A stretch of DNA of 64,000 nt from positions 1 to 64,000 of the forward strand of contig CAZLZO010000003.1 in the NCBI GenBank assembly GCA_964564025.1, in the 5' to 3' direction. Positions 35,955-44,252 of this stretch are shown one piece after another. The DNA comes from DRYM01 sp964564025 (GTDB lineage: Archaea; Thermoproteota; Thermoprotei_A; EX4484-217-1). The notes beneath the pieces are model-generated. The model ran no database searches, was not told the DNA's origin, and was given only the letters and a program-made list of their open reading frames with translations. A program made the translations under genes and the position numbers. Each line of letters opens with the position of its first letter. Position 1 is the first letter of the stretch.

Positions 35955-37313
35955 ATGAAGAAAGAGCTCGACTTAAAGATAGTTAATGCTAAAATATCCT
36001 TGCCTTTAGGTATTGTTGAAGGAGATATTGGGATTATAAATGGAAAAATAGTTTCAATAGCCAAAAATGTTAGAGAGAAAGCAGAAAAAACAATTAACGC
36101 TGAAGGAAAACTGTTACTACCTGGAGTTATTGATGTACATGCGCACATATATGATCCTAGATTTAAACATAGAGAAGACTTTTCACATGGAACATTAGCT
36201 GCAGCTTATGGTGGAGTAACAACTGTTATCGTAATGCCTTTAGATACGCACATAGATAATATTGAAACTTTAAAACACTACATAGAGGTTGGCGAAAAAG
36301 AAGCTTACATAGATTTCTCGATACAGGGAGGATTCATAAAGTCCAATAATCTTAAGAACGTTCTGGAGCTTGCTAAAAGAGGTATAAGAGCGTATAAAAT
36401 GTTTACATGTAGACCTTACATGGCCTCTGATGACGCATTCATAAACATGCTTAGACTTACAAAAGAACTTGACATTCTTGTTACAGTACATGCAGAGGAC
36501 GAAGCAATAATAAACGACGGTATTCGAAGGGCTTTAAAAACTGGTAGGAAAGATCCTGTAATCCATCACTTATCAAGGCATCCTTTAGCTGAAAAAGCTG
36601 CTATGGAAAAACTTCTTAATTACGTAGAATACGTTGGTGGAAGACTTCATCTATGCCATATAACTACAAGCTATGCGGTAAATGTTTTAAAGTACGCTAA
36701 AGAACATGGCTTAGAAATTACGGGTGAAACATGTACACATCACCTATTATTTACCTATAAGGATGCTGAAAAATGGGGTCCTTGGCTTAAAATGAACCCT
36801 CCTCTTAGGTCTAAAGAGCATGTTGAAGCTTTATGGAAAGGTTTAGTCAATGGTTTAATAGATGTTGTTGCAACCGATCATGCCCCGGGAAGTAAGGATG
36901 AAAAGGAAGTCGGTTGGGAAGACATTTGGAAAGCTTGGGGAGGAGTGGCAGGAGTAGAGACCCTATTACCCATAATGTTCACGTATGGTTTTAAAAGGAA
37001 TATATTATCTCTTGAGAGACTTATAGAAGTTCTCACATATAATCCTGCTAAAATATTCGGTCTTCAAAACAAGGGTAAAATAGCTATTGGAGCCGACGCG
37101 GATCTCATAATTGTAGAACCCAATTTTAAGAGGAAAGTGAAAGCGGAGAATCTTCATTATAAAAACCCGTGGACTCCTTATGAGGGAATGGAACTCTACG
37201 GGTGGCCAGAAACAGTTATTTTAAGGGGGAAAGTAATTATTGAGAAAAACGAGTTACAGATAAGTAAGGGTGTAGGGAAGTTTATTAAAGCAAGAACAGT
37301 CTTCACCAGGTAG
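35955..37313 (+). CDS. Hydantoinase/allantoinase/dihydroorotase-type cyclic amidohydrolase
   Basis: A 452-residue enzyme from the ATG at 35955; GAGGT at 35941-35945 has 9-nt spacing to it, whereas the ATG at 35946 touches the ribosome site. Motifs: DVHAHIYDP (H62, H64), carboxylated-lysine segment RAYKMF (K148), CHITTS, GETCTHHL, and ATDHAPGS with the catalytic Asp. This group opens cyclic amides such as hydantoins, dihydropyrimidines, allantoin or dihydroorotate. Coupling with adenine deaminase upstream points to a purine or pyrimidine breakdown step rather than pyrimidine synthesis. The exact ring is not readable. Confidence 0.88.
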   Translation: MKKELDLKIVNAKISLPLGIVEGDIGIINGKIVSIAKNVREKAEKTINAEGKLLLPGVIDVHAHIYDPRFKHREDFSHGTLAAAYGGVTTVIVMPLDTHIDNIETLKHYIEVGEKEAYIDFSIQGGFIKSNNLKNVLELAKRGIRAYKMFTCRPYMASDDAFINMLRLTKELDILVTVHAEDEAIINDGIRRALKTGRKDPVIHHLSRHPLAEKAAMEKLLNYVEYVGGRLHLCHITTSYAVNVLKYAKEHGLEITGETCTHHLLFTYKDAEKWGPWLKMNPPLRSKEHVEALWKGLVNGLIDVVATDHAPGSKDEKEVGWEDIWKAWGGVAGVETLLPIMFTYGFKRNILSLERLIEVLTYNPAKIFGLQNKGKIAIGADADLIIVEPNFKRKVKAENLHYKNPWTPYEGMELYGWPETVILRGKVIIEKNELQISKGVGKFIKARTVFTR

Positions 37314-37404
37314 TAGAAGCATTAATTAAGATGGACATTATATCCTTGCAAGATAAGATTAATATTTACCTATAACATCTATCTATCTTCGGTGTATTCG
37401 TTTT

Positions 37405-38568
37405 ATGTTCAGTATAGAATTTAGCTTACCTACCAAGATAGTGTTTGAAAGGGGTTCTTTATCGAAAATACATGAACACATAGATAACTTAGGAACGAAA
37501 GCGCTAATACTGATGACTCGCGGAGGTTCCATGATAAAATATGGTTACTACAGTACATTACGTATAGAACTTGAAAAAGCCGGTATAAAGTATTGTCCCT
37601 ATAATGACATTTCATCTAATCCTAGATCAGATGAAGTAGAGAGAGCAGTACAATATGCTGAGAAAAATGGTTGTGACTTATTTATAGGGTTAGGTGGAGG
37701 TAGTGCAATAGATTCAGCAAAAGCTGTTGCAGCAACATTGGCTTCTGGAGGTAGGCTTATAGATTATCTTAGAGGGAGAAAGGAATTCAGCGAATCTTAC
37801 CCAATAGTTGCTATACCGACAACACATGGAACTGGAAGTGAAGTGAATAAGTATGCTGTAATAACTGATATTGAAAGGAAAGCAAAGGTTTCAGTAGTTA
37901 GTAAACTGATTTATCCCAAAATAGCTATTTTAGATCCGGAGACAACTTTAACTCTTCCTCCAACATTATCTGCTGCAACAGCATTTGATGCCTTGTCTCA
38001 TGCTCTCGAATCCTATGTTAGTAGGAGAACTAATAGACTAGCTAGAATATTTGCTGCTGAGGCAATAAAAAACATTGTAGCTAACATTAGAGTAGTTGTA
38101 AAACGCGGAATAAATATCCAGGCAAGAACTAAACTTCTTTGGGCAAGCATGATGGCTGGGTTAGCAATAGATCAGTCAAGAACCACGTTATGTCATGCTA
38201 TGGAACACCCCATAAGCGCGCATTATGAAAACATTCATCATGGAGTGGGATTAGCTGCTATACTTCCAGCTTGGCTTAAATACACTTTAGATGCTGCACT
38301 TGAGGACTTTGTAGAAATAGCTGAAATACTAGGCCTAAAAGTTACAACAATGCCCCAAAAATATATAGCAATGTCTGTTTACGGCTTCATAGTTAAGCTT
38401 AGAAACGATGTGGGATTAAACATTAGATTAAGAAACTTTGGAATTACTGAGAAGGATATTGAAAAATTCGTTAACGACGTATTCGACTATATGAGACCTT
38501 TAGTGTTCAATAATCCTAAAGTACCCACCAAGGAAGAGGTTAAGAAACTATATTTAGAATCCCTTTGA
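37405..38568 (+). CDS. Iron-containing (group III) alcohol dehydrogenase
   Basis: A 387-residue dehydrogenase. GLGGGSAIDSAKA binds the nicotinamide cofactor, PTTHGTGSEVNKYAV follows, and the metal ligands lie in FDALSHALES and CHAMEHPISAHYENIHHGVG. It reduces aldehydes or oxidises alcohols, often in fermentation. Its place after the hydantoinase-like gene (91 nt) suggests it handles a small aldehyde, perhaps one released from a catabolic route, but this is inference. The next gene overlaps its stop by 4 nt. Confidence 0.9.
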   Translation: MFSIEFSLPTKIVFERGSLSKIHEHIDNLGTKALILMTRGGSMIKYGYYSTLRIELEKAGIKYCPYNDISSNPRSDEVERAVQYAEKNGCDLFIGLGGGSAIDSAKAVAATLASGGRLIDYLRGRKEFSESYPIVAIPTTHGTGSEVNKYAVITDIERKAKVSVVSKLIYPKIAILDPETTLTLPPTLSAATAFDALSHALESYVSRRTNRLARIFAAEAIKNIVANIRVVVKRGINIQARTKLLWASMMAGLAIDQSRTTLCHAMEHPISAHYENIHHGVGLAAILPAWLKYTLDAALEDFVEIAEILGLKVTTMPQKYIAMSVYGFIVKLRNDVGLNIRLRNFGITEKDIEKFVNDVFDYMRPLVFNNPKVPTKEEVKKLYLESL

Positions 38569-39320
38569 AGATGAGAAAATTGGTTAAAAAAGAACACTAT
38601 ATACTAAAGAATAAAAGCATTAAGTGGCTTGCATTAGCAGGAAGCGTAATATCGTTCTGTGAGGACTTAATGGAAATTTTCAATACTAATAGCTATTACG
38701 TCGAGGAGAGCTTTTACAGCTACCATAACTGGGATGAAGAGGAAAAAGTGAGGATATATTTACCAAAAGAGCTAGAAAGGAATAATATGCCTAAGAGAGA
38801 TAGCATAGAGACCATATTTTCTGACGCACCAATGGTTAGCAGCGTATTTTGGAAATCGCTATATAGAAGAGCTTTAGAAGTCTTCATAGAAAATATCATA
38901 CCCTTACTTAAAGATAAAGCTAAACTATCAGATACTAAACATGTAGAATACATGTTATTAATAACTCCTAAGAAAATAGGTGTAATTCTCGAGGGAGATG
39001 TAGATAAAGTTAGAATACCGTACATTAAAACATATGTTATGGCCCATACCCATCCAAGTCCTAACTGTTTCTTTTCCCAAAAAGACATTATTTCCTCATT
39101 AGATTTATTCGCCAACCAAGGCCTACTAAGCGCAGTAATAACGACAACGTGCTCTGCTATAATGTATAGAGTTGATGATATGACTGTAGAAGACTATGAA
39201 AGATTAATCATTATAGGCAATATGGTGAAGAAAGGTAAGCTACATAGTGTTTTAGAGGAATTTTCTAAGCTTCACAGTATAAAACTCATGGTTATTGGTG
39301 TTGGAAGTTTTCCTTCTTAG
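38565..39320 (+). CDS. JAMM-motif (MPN+) metalloprotease-like protein
   Basis: A 251-residue protein whose centre carries a full JAMM pattern: H161-T-H163-P, six residues, S171-x2-D174, within MAHTHPSPNCFFSQKD. A Glu before it (E143 in VILEGD) could complete the zinc site. JAMM enzymes cut isopeptide or peptide bonds after ubiquitin-like proteins; archaeal ones process SAMP conjugates or MoaD. The N-terminal 110 residues are unfamiliar and helical. The start (TTG 38565, or ATG 38571) lies within the Fe-alcohol dehydrogenase stop. Two ubiquitin-like proteins are encoded at 9057-9539, but no direct link can be shown. Confidence 0.65.
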   Translation: MKMRKLVKKEHYILKNKSIKWLALAGSVISFCEDLMEIFNTNSYYVEESFYSYHNWDEEEKVRIYLPKELERNNMPKRDSIETIFSDAPMVSSVFWKSLYRRALEVFIENIIPLLKDKAKLSDTKHVEYMLLITPKKIGVILEGDVDKVRIPYIKTYVMAHTHPSPNCFFSQKDIISSLDLFANQGLLSAVITTTCSAIMYRVDDMTVEDYERLIIIGNMVKKGKLHSVLEEFSKLHSIKLMVIGVGSFPS

Positions 39321-40090
39321 GGAAGAGGGACAACTATTACTCCCGCTTCAGTATCCTTTATTACCTTAACCCTTATACCATAAGTTTCCTCAATGTTTTT
39401 GGGTGTTAAGACTTCTGGAGGGGAACCTATTGAAACTATTTTCCCGTTCTTAAGCAAAATTATTTTATCTGAAAACATTGATGCCAATCTTAGGTCATGA
39501 ATTGTCATTATCGTTATAAGCTTATGTTTCTTAGTTATCTCTCTTATTTTCTTAAGAATATCTATTTGATACTTAATATCCAAATGTAATGTTGGCTCGT
39601 CTAGGAGTAAAATTTTCGGTTTTTTAGCAAGTATTTTAGCGATTATTATTCTTTGGAGCTCCCCGCTACTTAACTGCTCTATTTTTCTTAAAGAAAACTT
39701 CTCAGCACCAACTTCTCTAAGAGACTCCTTTACGGCCTTAATATCTTCCAAAGATTCTAAAAATGTTCTCATATGGGGATATCTGCTAGTAGATAAAAAG
39801 TCTAGTACCTTAACATTAAACCCACGTGGTATTTCTACTTCAGAATATCCAATTATTTTTGCTGCCTCATATAAGCTCATTTTCCATAAGTCTCTTCCAT
39901 CAATGTATATTGTTCCCTTTTGAGGCTTAAGTATGCGGGCTAAGCATTTAAGTAGAGTAGTTTTTCCTGCACCATTAGGTCCAAGAACTGTTGTTACCTC
40001 GGCTTCACAAAAATTTAAATCAATGTCCTTTAACGTAAATAATTTATCATCATACGAAAACCCCATATCAGATATTCTTATGCAAACCAT
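39317..40090 (-). CDS. ABC transporter ATPase, BtuD/FecE type
   Basis: A 257-residue ATPase with Walker A GPNGAGKTT, signature LSSGELQRI, Walker B ILLLDEPT and a His switch in MTIHDLRLA. It belongs to the iron-siderophore/cobamide group. Its start overlaps the permease stop by 1 nt, so the two are translationally coupled. It converges with the JAMM gene, overlapping by 4 nt at the stops. Confidence 0.93.
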   Translation of the reverse strand: MVCIRISDMGFSYDDKLFTLKDIDLNFCEAEVTTVLGPNGAGKTTLLKCLARILKPQKGTIYIDGRDLWKMSLYEAAKIIGYSEVEIPRGFNVKVLDFLSTSRYPHMRTFLESLEDIKAVKESLREVGAEKFSLRKIEQLSSGELQRIIIAKILAKKPKILLLDEPTLHLDIKYQIDILKKIREITKKHKLITIMTIHDLRLASMFSDKIILLKNGKIVSIGSPPEVLTPKNIEETYGIRVKVIKDTEAGVIVVPLP

Positions 40091-41127
40091 TACGCTTTCA
40101 CCTTAGTTAAAAGTAGGTATGCGAAAAACGGCGCACCAAGAACGCTTGTTACAGCTCCTACGGGTATTTCTCCTATTGCAAGTCCTTCTGAAGCTATTCT
40201 AACAAAAATATCAGAAACGCAAAGAACTAAGGCGCCAAGTAAAGCTGATAGTGGAACTACGTATCTATTATCACTACCTATAATGAGTCTTGACATGTGG
40301 GGAACAATTAATCCTATGAACCCTATGATTCCAGCGATAGCTACACTAACGCTAGTAAGTAATGCTGCAAGCATCGAGGCAAAAATGCGAACTGTTTTAG
40401 GATTATAGCCTAATTGCAAAGCATGTTCATCACCATAAATTATAGCATTCAATCTCTTAGCCATAATTAATGCTAAGGTAAAACCTGCGATAGAGACTAA
40501 AGCCAACATTACTACATGGCCTCTAAGTATTTGCGAAAGACTCCCTAGTAGCAGTATTAAAAATGGCATGTTGAGCTTGGATTGAACTATGAAGGCTAGG
40601 AAACTTGATAAACCAGAGAAGCCCGCTGTAACAGCTAAGCCAGCAAGTATTAGGCTTGTTGCTGATCCACCAATAGCTTCACTTAATGTGAGAGTTAGGG
40701 TAAAAGCAATTAGTGCTCCTATAAATGAAATTACTGAAACGTAATGTAATGAAAGAGCAATAGAAGGCACAATTATAATAGCTAACGCCATAAACGTGAG
40801 CGCTCCCGACGATAAACCTAGTAGGAAAGGTTCTGCCAAAGAGTTTCTAGTAACGGATTGTATTAGAACTCCGGAAATAGCTAATAAAACCCCTATAAAC
40901 ATAGCAGCTAATGTCCTCGGAAGCCTTAAATTATACACTATGTTGATTAAGGTGCTTGAAGTTTTAGAAGATGTACTCATTAATGTTAAAATTTCGAGCA
41001 AACCTACGTTCGAAGAACCTATATTCAAGGAAAATATAAATGTAAATGTTAACAAAACGGACAAAAACGCTAGCACTAAGAAAAATTTCCTCTTCTTCTC
41101 TTGAAAGTATTTTTCAGCATAATCCAT
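40090..41127 (-). CDS. ABC transporter permease, BtuC/FecCD type
   Basis: A 345-residue membrane protein with about nine to ten helices and the FecCD family marks LRLPRTLAAMFIGVLLAISGVLIQ near the N-terminus (read in two parts) and GIIGFIGLIVPHMSRLIIG near the C-terminus, which contacts the ATPase. It works as a homodimer. Five nt separate it from the binding-protein gene. Cobamide is my preferred ligand because corrinoid enzymes are encoded just beyond, but iron chelates are possible. Confidence 0.92.
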   Translation of the reverse strand: MDYAEKYFQEKKRKFFLVLAFLSVLLTFTFIFSLNIGSSNVGLLEILTLMSTSSKTSSTLINIVYNLRLPRTLAAMFIGVLLAISGVLIQSVTRNSLAEPFLLGLSSGALTFMALAIIIVPSIALSLHYVSVISFIGALIAFTLTLTLSEAIGGSATSLILAGLAVTAGFSGLSSFLAFIVQSKLNMPFLILLLGSLSQILRGHVVMLALVSIAGFTLALIMAKRLNAIIYGDEHALQLGYNPKTVRIFASMLAALLTSVSVAIAGIIGFIGLIVPHMSRLIIGSDNRYVVPLSALLGALVLCVSDIFVRIASEGLAIGEIPVGAVTSVLGAPFFAYLLLTKVKA

Positions 41128-41132
41128 TTCAA

Positions 41133-42263
41133 TCAGCCTACGTAAACCGTTTGAGCCACAAGCGATGTTAACTGAGGTGAAGCTTTAATTACGTCTTCCC
41201 TTGAAACTTCACCAAAAACTTCACTATGTAAAATTTGAGCCATGAGCTTTACAGCCTCTACAATACGCGGACTAGGGCGTACGAGAATATTATTAGCGTC
41301 CCCTATAAGAACATAAACATTACCTTTCTTTACAGCGTTTGTTTGTGAAAGCTCTGATGAGAATATTTCATCAATTACCTTCTTTGCTTCTCCAGGGGAC
41401 CCCATCATTGAAACTACTATTACGTCCGGGTTCTCTAATAAAATATCTTCTGCACTCAGTTTAATCCACCCATGATATTTTGATGCTATATTATATCCTC
41501 CACTAACCTTAACAACGTAATTTATGAATGTTCCAGAACCAGCACTCCAATATCCCCATGAAGGAGGGCCTAAGAGAATAAGTACTTTAACTTTAGATAC
41601 ATTTTTACTTAGAAGCTCTCTTTCAATACTGCCTATTTGCTCCTTTATTTTTAAGGAAATGTTTTTAGCTACTTCCTCTATATGAAAGATTTGCGCTAAA
41701 AGTCCGATATCTGAAAGCACATCTTCTAGAGAGGATGCAGCACCTCCCTTAACATAAACTACTGTTAACCCTAATTCAGAGAACTTTTCACGGAACTTAA
41801 TGTGTGCTCCTGTATCAGCTACTACTAGATCAGGCTCTATTTCAACAATTTTTTCGAAATTAGGTTGCCAGTAACCTCCTACATCAACTATTTTTCCTTC
41901 ATTTCTTAATTTAACAACTTCTGGAGGATAATCCGAGAAACTATCAACACCAACAACATACTTTCCTAAGCCTAGAGCGTAAAGCTCCTCAGTAATAGCT
42001 GGAGACAAACTAACTACTCTAACCGGTTTTTTACTTATCTCAATCATTCTACCTAAAGCATCAACAACGGTTAATGGATATTCTGGCTTAATTGTTGTTG
42101 TCTCCATTATTGTAGTTACAACTGTTGAAACACTTGTTTCAGAAACCTTTTGGTTCTGCGTAACCGTTGTTGTTACTGTAACGCTCCCTGGACTTACCAA
42201 ATTTACTACTCCAGCTCCAATAATTAACCCTAAAATTAATGCTACTATAATACTTATCTTCAT
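41133..42263 (-). CDS. ABC transporter binding protein, BtuF/FecB type
   Basis: A 376-residue exported receptor from the ATG at 42263 (MKISIIVALILGLIIGAGVV, a clean signal/anchor). A GTG at 42284 would add 7 residues but lies inside an inverted repeat. After a Thr/Val-rich stalk comes the type III periplasmic-binding fold: PVRVVSLSPAITEELYALG, then VGGYWQPNFEKIVEIEPDLV. These are shared by vitamin B12 and iron-siderophore receptors. First gene of the three-gene leftward unit. The promoter region holds a TATA-like TTTAAATA and a 10-bp inverted repeat (42281-42311), which suggests repression by a sensor of metal or cobamide. Confidence 0.88.
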   Translation of the reverse strand: MKISIIVALILGLIIGAGVVNLVSPGSVTVTTTVTQNQKVSETSVSTVVTTIMETTTIKPEYPLTVVDALGRMIEISKKPVRVVSLSPAITEELYALGLGKYVVGVDSFSDYPPEVVKLRNEGKIVDVGGYWQPNFEKIVEIEPDLVVADTGAHIKFREKFSELGLTVVYVKGGAASSLEDVLSDIGLLAQIFHIEEVAKNISLKIKEQIGSIERELLSKNVSKVKVLILLGPPSWGYWSAGSGTFINYVVKVSGGYNIASKYHGWIKLSAEDILLENPDVIVVSMMGSPGEAKKVIDEIFSSELSQTNAVKKGNVYVLIGDANNILVRPSPRIVEAVKLMAQILHSEVFGEVSREDVIKASPQLTSLVAQTVYVG

Positions 42264-42280
42264 AGGATACCTATTCAGAG

Positions 42281-42311
42281 ACACCGTTTGTACACCCTAT
42301 CCAAACGGTGT
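42281..42311. promoter_or_regulatory. Perfect 10-bp inverted repeat in the BtuF-type operon leader (putative operator)
   Basis: Arms 42281-42290 (acaccgtttg) and 42302-42311 (caaacggtgt) are exact reverse complements with an 11-nt spacer. For the leftward unit a TATA-like element (TTTAAATA, about 42323-42333) lies directly upstream, so the repeat covers the expected transcription start and 5' leader. Its place fits an operator for a dimeric repressor, or an RNA hairpin before the ATG at 42263. Confidence 0.55.
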
Positions 42312-42404
42312 TCCAGAAGTCCTATTTAAACATAATTCTTCAAAACCCCATTCCAAACACCTTATAAACAAACTTAGAACAAGAAATAAGATGGCTGTAG
42401 AAGG

Positions 42405-43287
42405 TTGAATACACTCATTTTTACTCATGGAGTTGCTGACGGCATAGTATCAGCAGCTATATCTTTAGCTGCCCTTGGGAATGAGGCAAAGGTCTTTTTC
42501 ACTCATCCTGCTGGTTTATACGAAGACATGCTACATAATGTTAGGTGTGAAAATAAGGTTGTAATAGTCGATATAGCGCTTAATGAAGCTCATTTAAAAG
42601 AACTACATATCTCGTCAAAGAGTAAAAGGGGAGTAGACATTGTTTATATAGACCATCATCCTGAACCTTTAGGAATAAAACTTAACGAATTTCCAATGAC
42701 TACTATTCACAATTTAAATTCATCATCGTCTGAACTTACTTTTAGGTACTTTGAAAATAAACTTGATGAGGATGTGAGCAGGGTAGCTATTTATGAAGCT
42801 ATCTCTGACTATTTAGATGTAACACCTTGGGTTAAAAGGGCTCTCAAAGACTAGGATAAAAGAGCAGTATATTTTGAAGCAGGAGTACTAAGTCAAGGAT
42901 TAGAGGGCGCGAGAAAACTTTACGATTTCAAAAGACGCGTAGTAATTCACTTATCAGAAAATAAGCTACCCAGTGAAATGNNNNNNNNNNNNNNNNNNNN
43001 NNNNNNNNNNNNNNNNNNNNNNNNNNNNNNNNNNNNNNNNNNNNNNNNNNNNNNNNNNNNNNNNNNNNNNNNNNNNNNNNGGAAATGAAAAAGGAAATCA
43101 AAGTTAACGCTAAAGCCTTGAAAACCATAGCTTAAGTCACTAACCCTAAGGGAAGCGTTACAAGAGCAGCTACATATGTTAGAGCGTATTTGAAAAAGAC
43201 CGTAGGCGAAGAACGGTACCCGTAAAAAGACTTTATAATTTTCTCGAGAGACTTGATGAAGAGATATCTTCGGAGATTTCACTTTAA
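42405..43287 (+). pseudogene. DHH-family phosphoesterase, interrupted, spans the assembly gap
   Basis: The frame from the TTG at 42405 encodes a DHH-type N-terminus: HGVADGI (normally H-x-D-x-DG, the first Asp is Val here), VIVDIAL, then YIDHHPEP. A TAG at 42852-42854 stops it, yet the same frame stays open to the gap at 42980 and reads like the family (DKRAVYFEAGVLSQGLEG). The codon before it is Asp and a Trp would fit, so TGG to TAG is likely. After the gap, coding similarity continues (NPKGSVTRAATYVRAYLKK) but with TAA at 43133-43135 and 43223-43225, and then in another frame (KRLYNFLERLDEE) to 43287. Several lesions imply a decayed gene, or poor consensus near the gap. The normal product would be a nanoRNase/phosphoesterase. 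Confidence 0.7.
42981..43080. other. Assembly gap (100 N)
   Basis: Exactly 100 N, a conventional scaffold spacer, so the true distance is unknown. It falls inside the interrupted DHH gene. Gene order across it rests on scaffolding. Confidence 0.99.
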
Positions 43288-43370
43288 CTTCCTGTTTTAG
43301 CGTTTACGTAAGCGAGTTTTGGATCACTTAACGTTAGAATATGAAACTATGAATAAATAATACTTCTTAA

Positions 43371-44252
43371 TTAGCAATATTTAAAAAACTCATAAACTAA
43401 AGTATTCATCAACTTATTTAGGCTCCTCTTAAAAATCTCTTCTTCTAAGTAATTTATTGTTTTACTAACTACTAGACGCTTATTACATTTCATAGATACG
43501 TATTTTCCTAAAACCCACACTAATGCATCCAAGTTTAAAGGGGGTATGTTGGTTTTTTGCGATATAATTCCCCATGCATCTCTAACGGTCTCGTCGTATT
43601 TAGCTAATAATAAATTGACTTTTTCCTTTAAATTTCGAGAATTAATGCTTATTAATCCTGATGTTAAGGAGATTAAAGCTACTCTAAAATCTACTGGAAT
43701 AGGTATTTCATGAGGTAAGCTTATTCTTATTCCTGTTGAAGCGTAATATGCATAGTAAAACATTTTTACGGAGAAAACAATAGTCTTTCTCCTAAGTGAA
43801 GTATTTAAATTTCTAGCTAATTCTCTCCATAATTTAGTGACATCATCAGCATAGTACCATGGTTTTTCGAAAAGTATTCTTGAAGTTCTTGACCCGTAGA
43901 ATTTTTGAAGCCTATTTATCTTCTGTTTTAACAGCATTCTATTAACCTTATATGTATTAAGGAAGTTTATGATGTTATCTAAAGCTTTAAAGAAGCTGGG
44001 AGGAGTTTTTGAAAAGTATTTTGCAAAGAGTAACCAATAATCTTCCCCTTTCATTGAAAGTCTATAGCTTATTAAAGCATTTGATACTGCAAGTAAACAT
44101 ACATAGCCTGCATGCTTTGTTCCAGAGTATAAAATTTTCATAGCCTCAAACTGATTGTCATGGTCTTCAATATAGTATATTGTCTTTATTCCGATAGAAC
44201 TTATGAGATTACTTAATTCCTCTATTCTTTCTAAATTTACTTTGATTGCCAT
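43371..44252 (-). CDS. Archaeal 8-oxoguanine DNA glycosylase/AP lyase, AGOG type
   Basis: A 293-residue helix-hairpin-helix glycosylase. The core matches AGOG: YYADDVTKLWRELARNL, then RRKTIVFSVKMFYYAYY with candidate catalytic K156, and HEIPIPVDFRVALI with D188. The spacing of 32 equals that between Lys140 and Asp172 which I recall for the Pyrobaculum enzyme. Later AWGIISQKTNIPPLNLDALVW is also typical. It removes 8-oxoguanine from DNA and cuts the backbone. The start overlaps the end of the MtrH-type gene by 16 nt, so they share a transcript although functions are unrelated. Confidence 0.88.
   Translation of the reverse strand: MAIKVNLERIEELSNLISSIGIKTIYYIEDHDNQFEAMKILYSGTKHAGYVCLLAVSNALISYRLSMKGEDYWLLFAKYFSKTPPSFFKALDNIINFLNTYKVNRMLLKQKINRLQKFYGSRTSRILFEKPWYYADDVTKLWRELARNLNTSLRRKTIVFSVKMFYYAYYASTGIRISLPHEIPIPVDFRVALISLTSGLISINSRNLKEKVNLLLAKYDETVRDAWGIISQKTNIPPLNLDALVWVLGKYVSMKCNKRLVVSKTINYLEEEIFKRSLNKLMNTLVYEFFKYC

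Noticed and set aside
42852..42854. In-frame TAG as a pyrrolysine codon in the DHH gene
   Set aside because: TAG ends several well-supported genes in the window (for example at 24196, 37313, 39320 and 61438), no pyl genes are seen, and further lesions follow after the gap. A nonsense change or assembly error is simpler.
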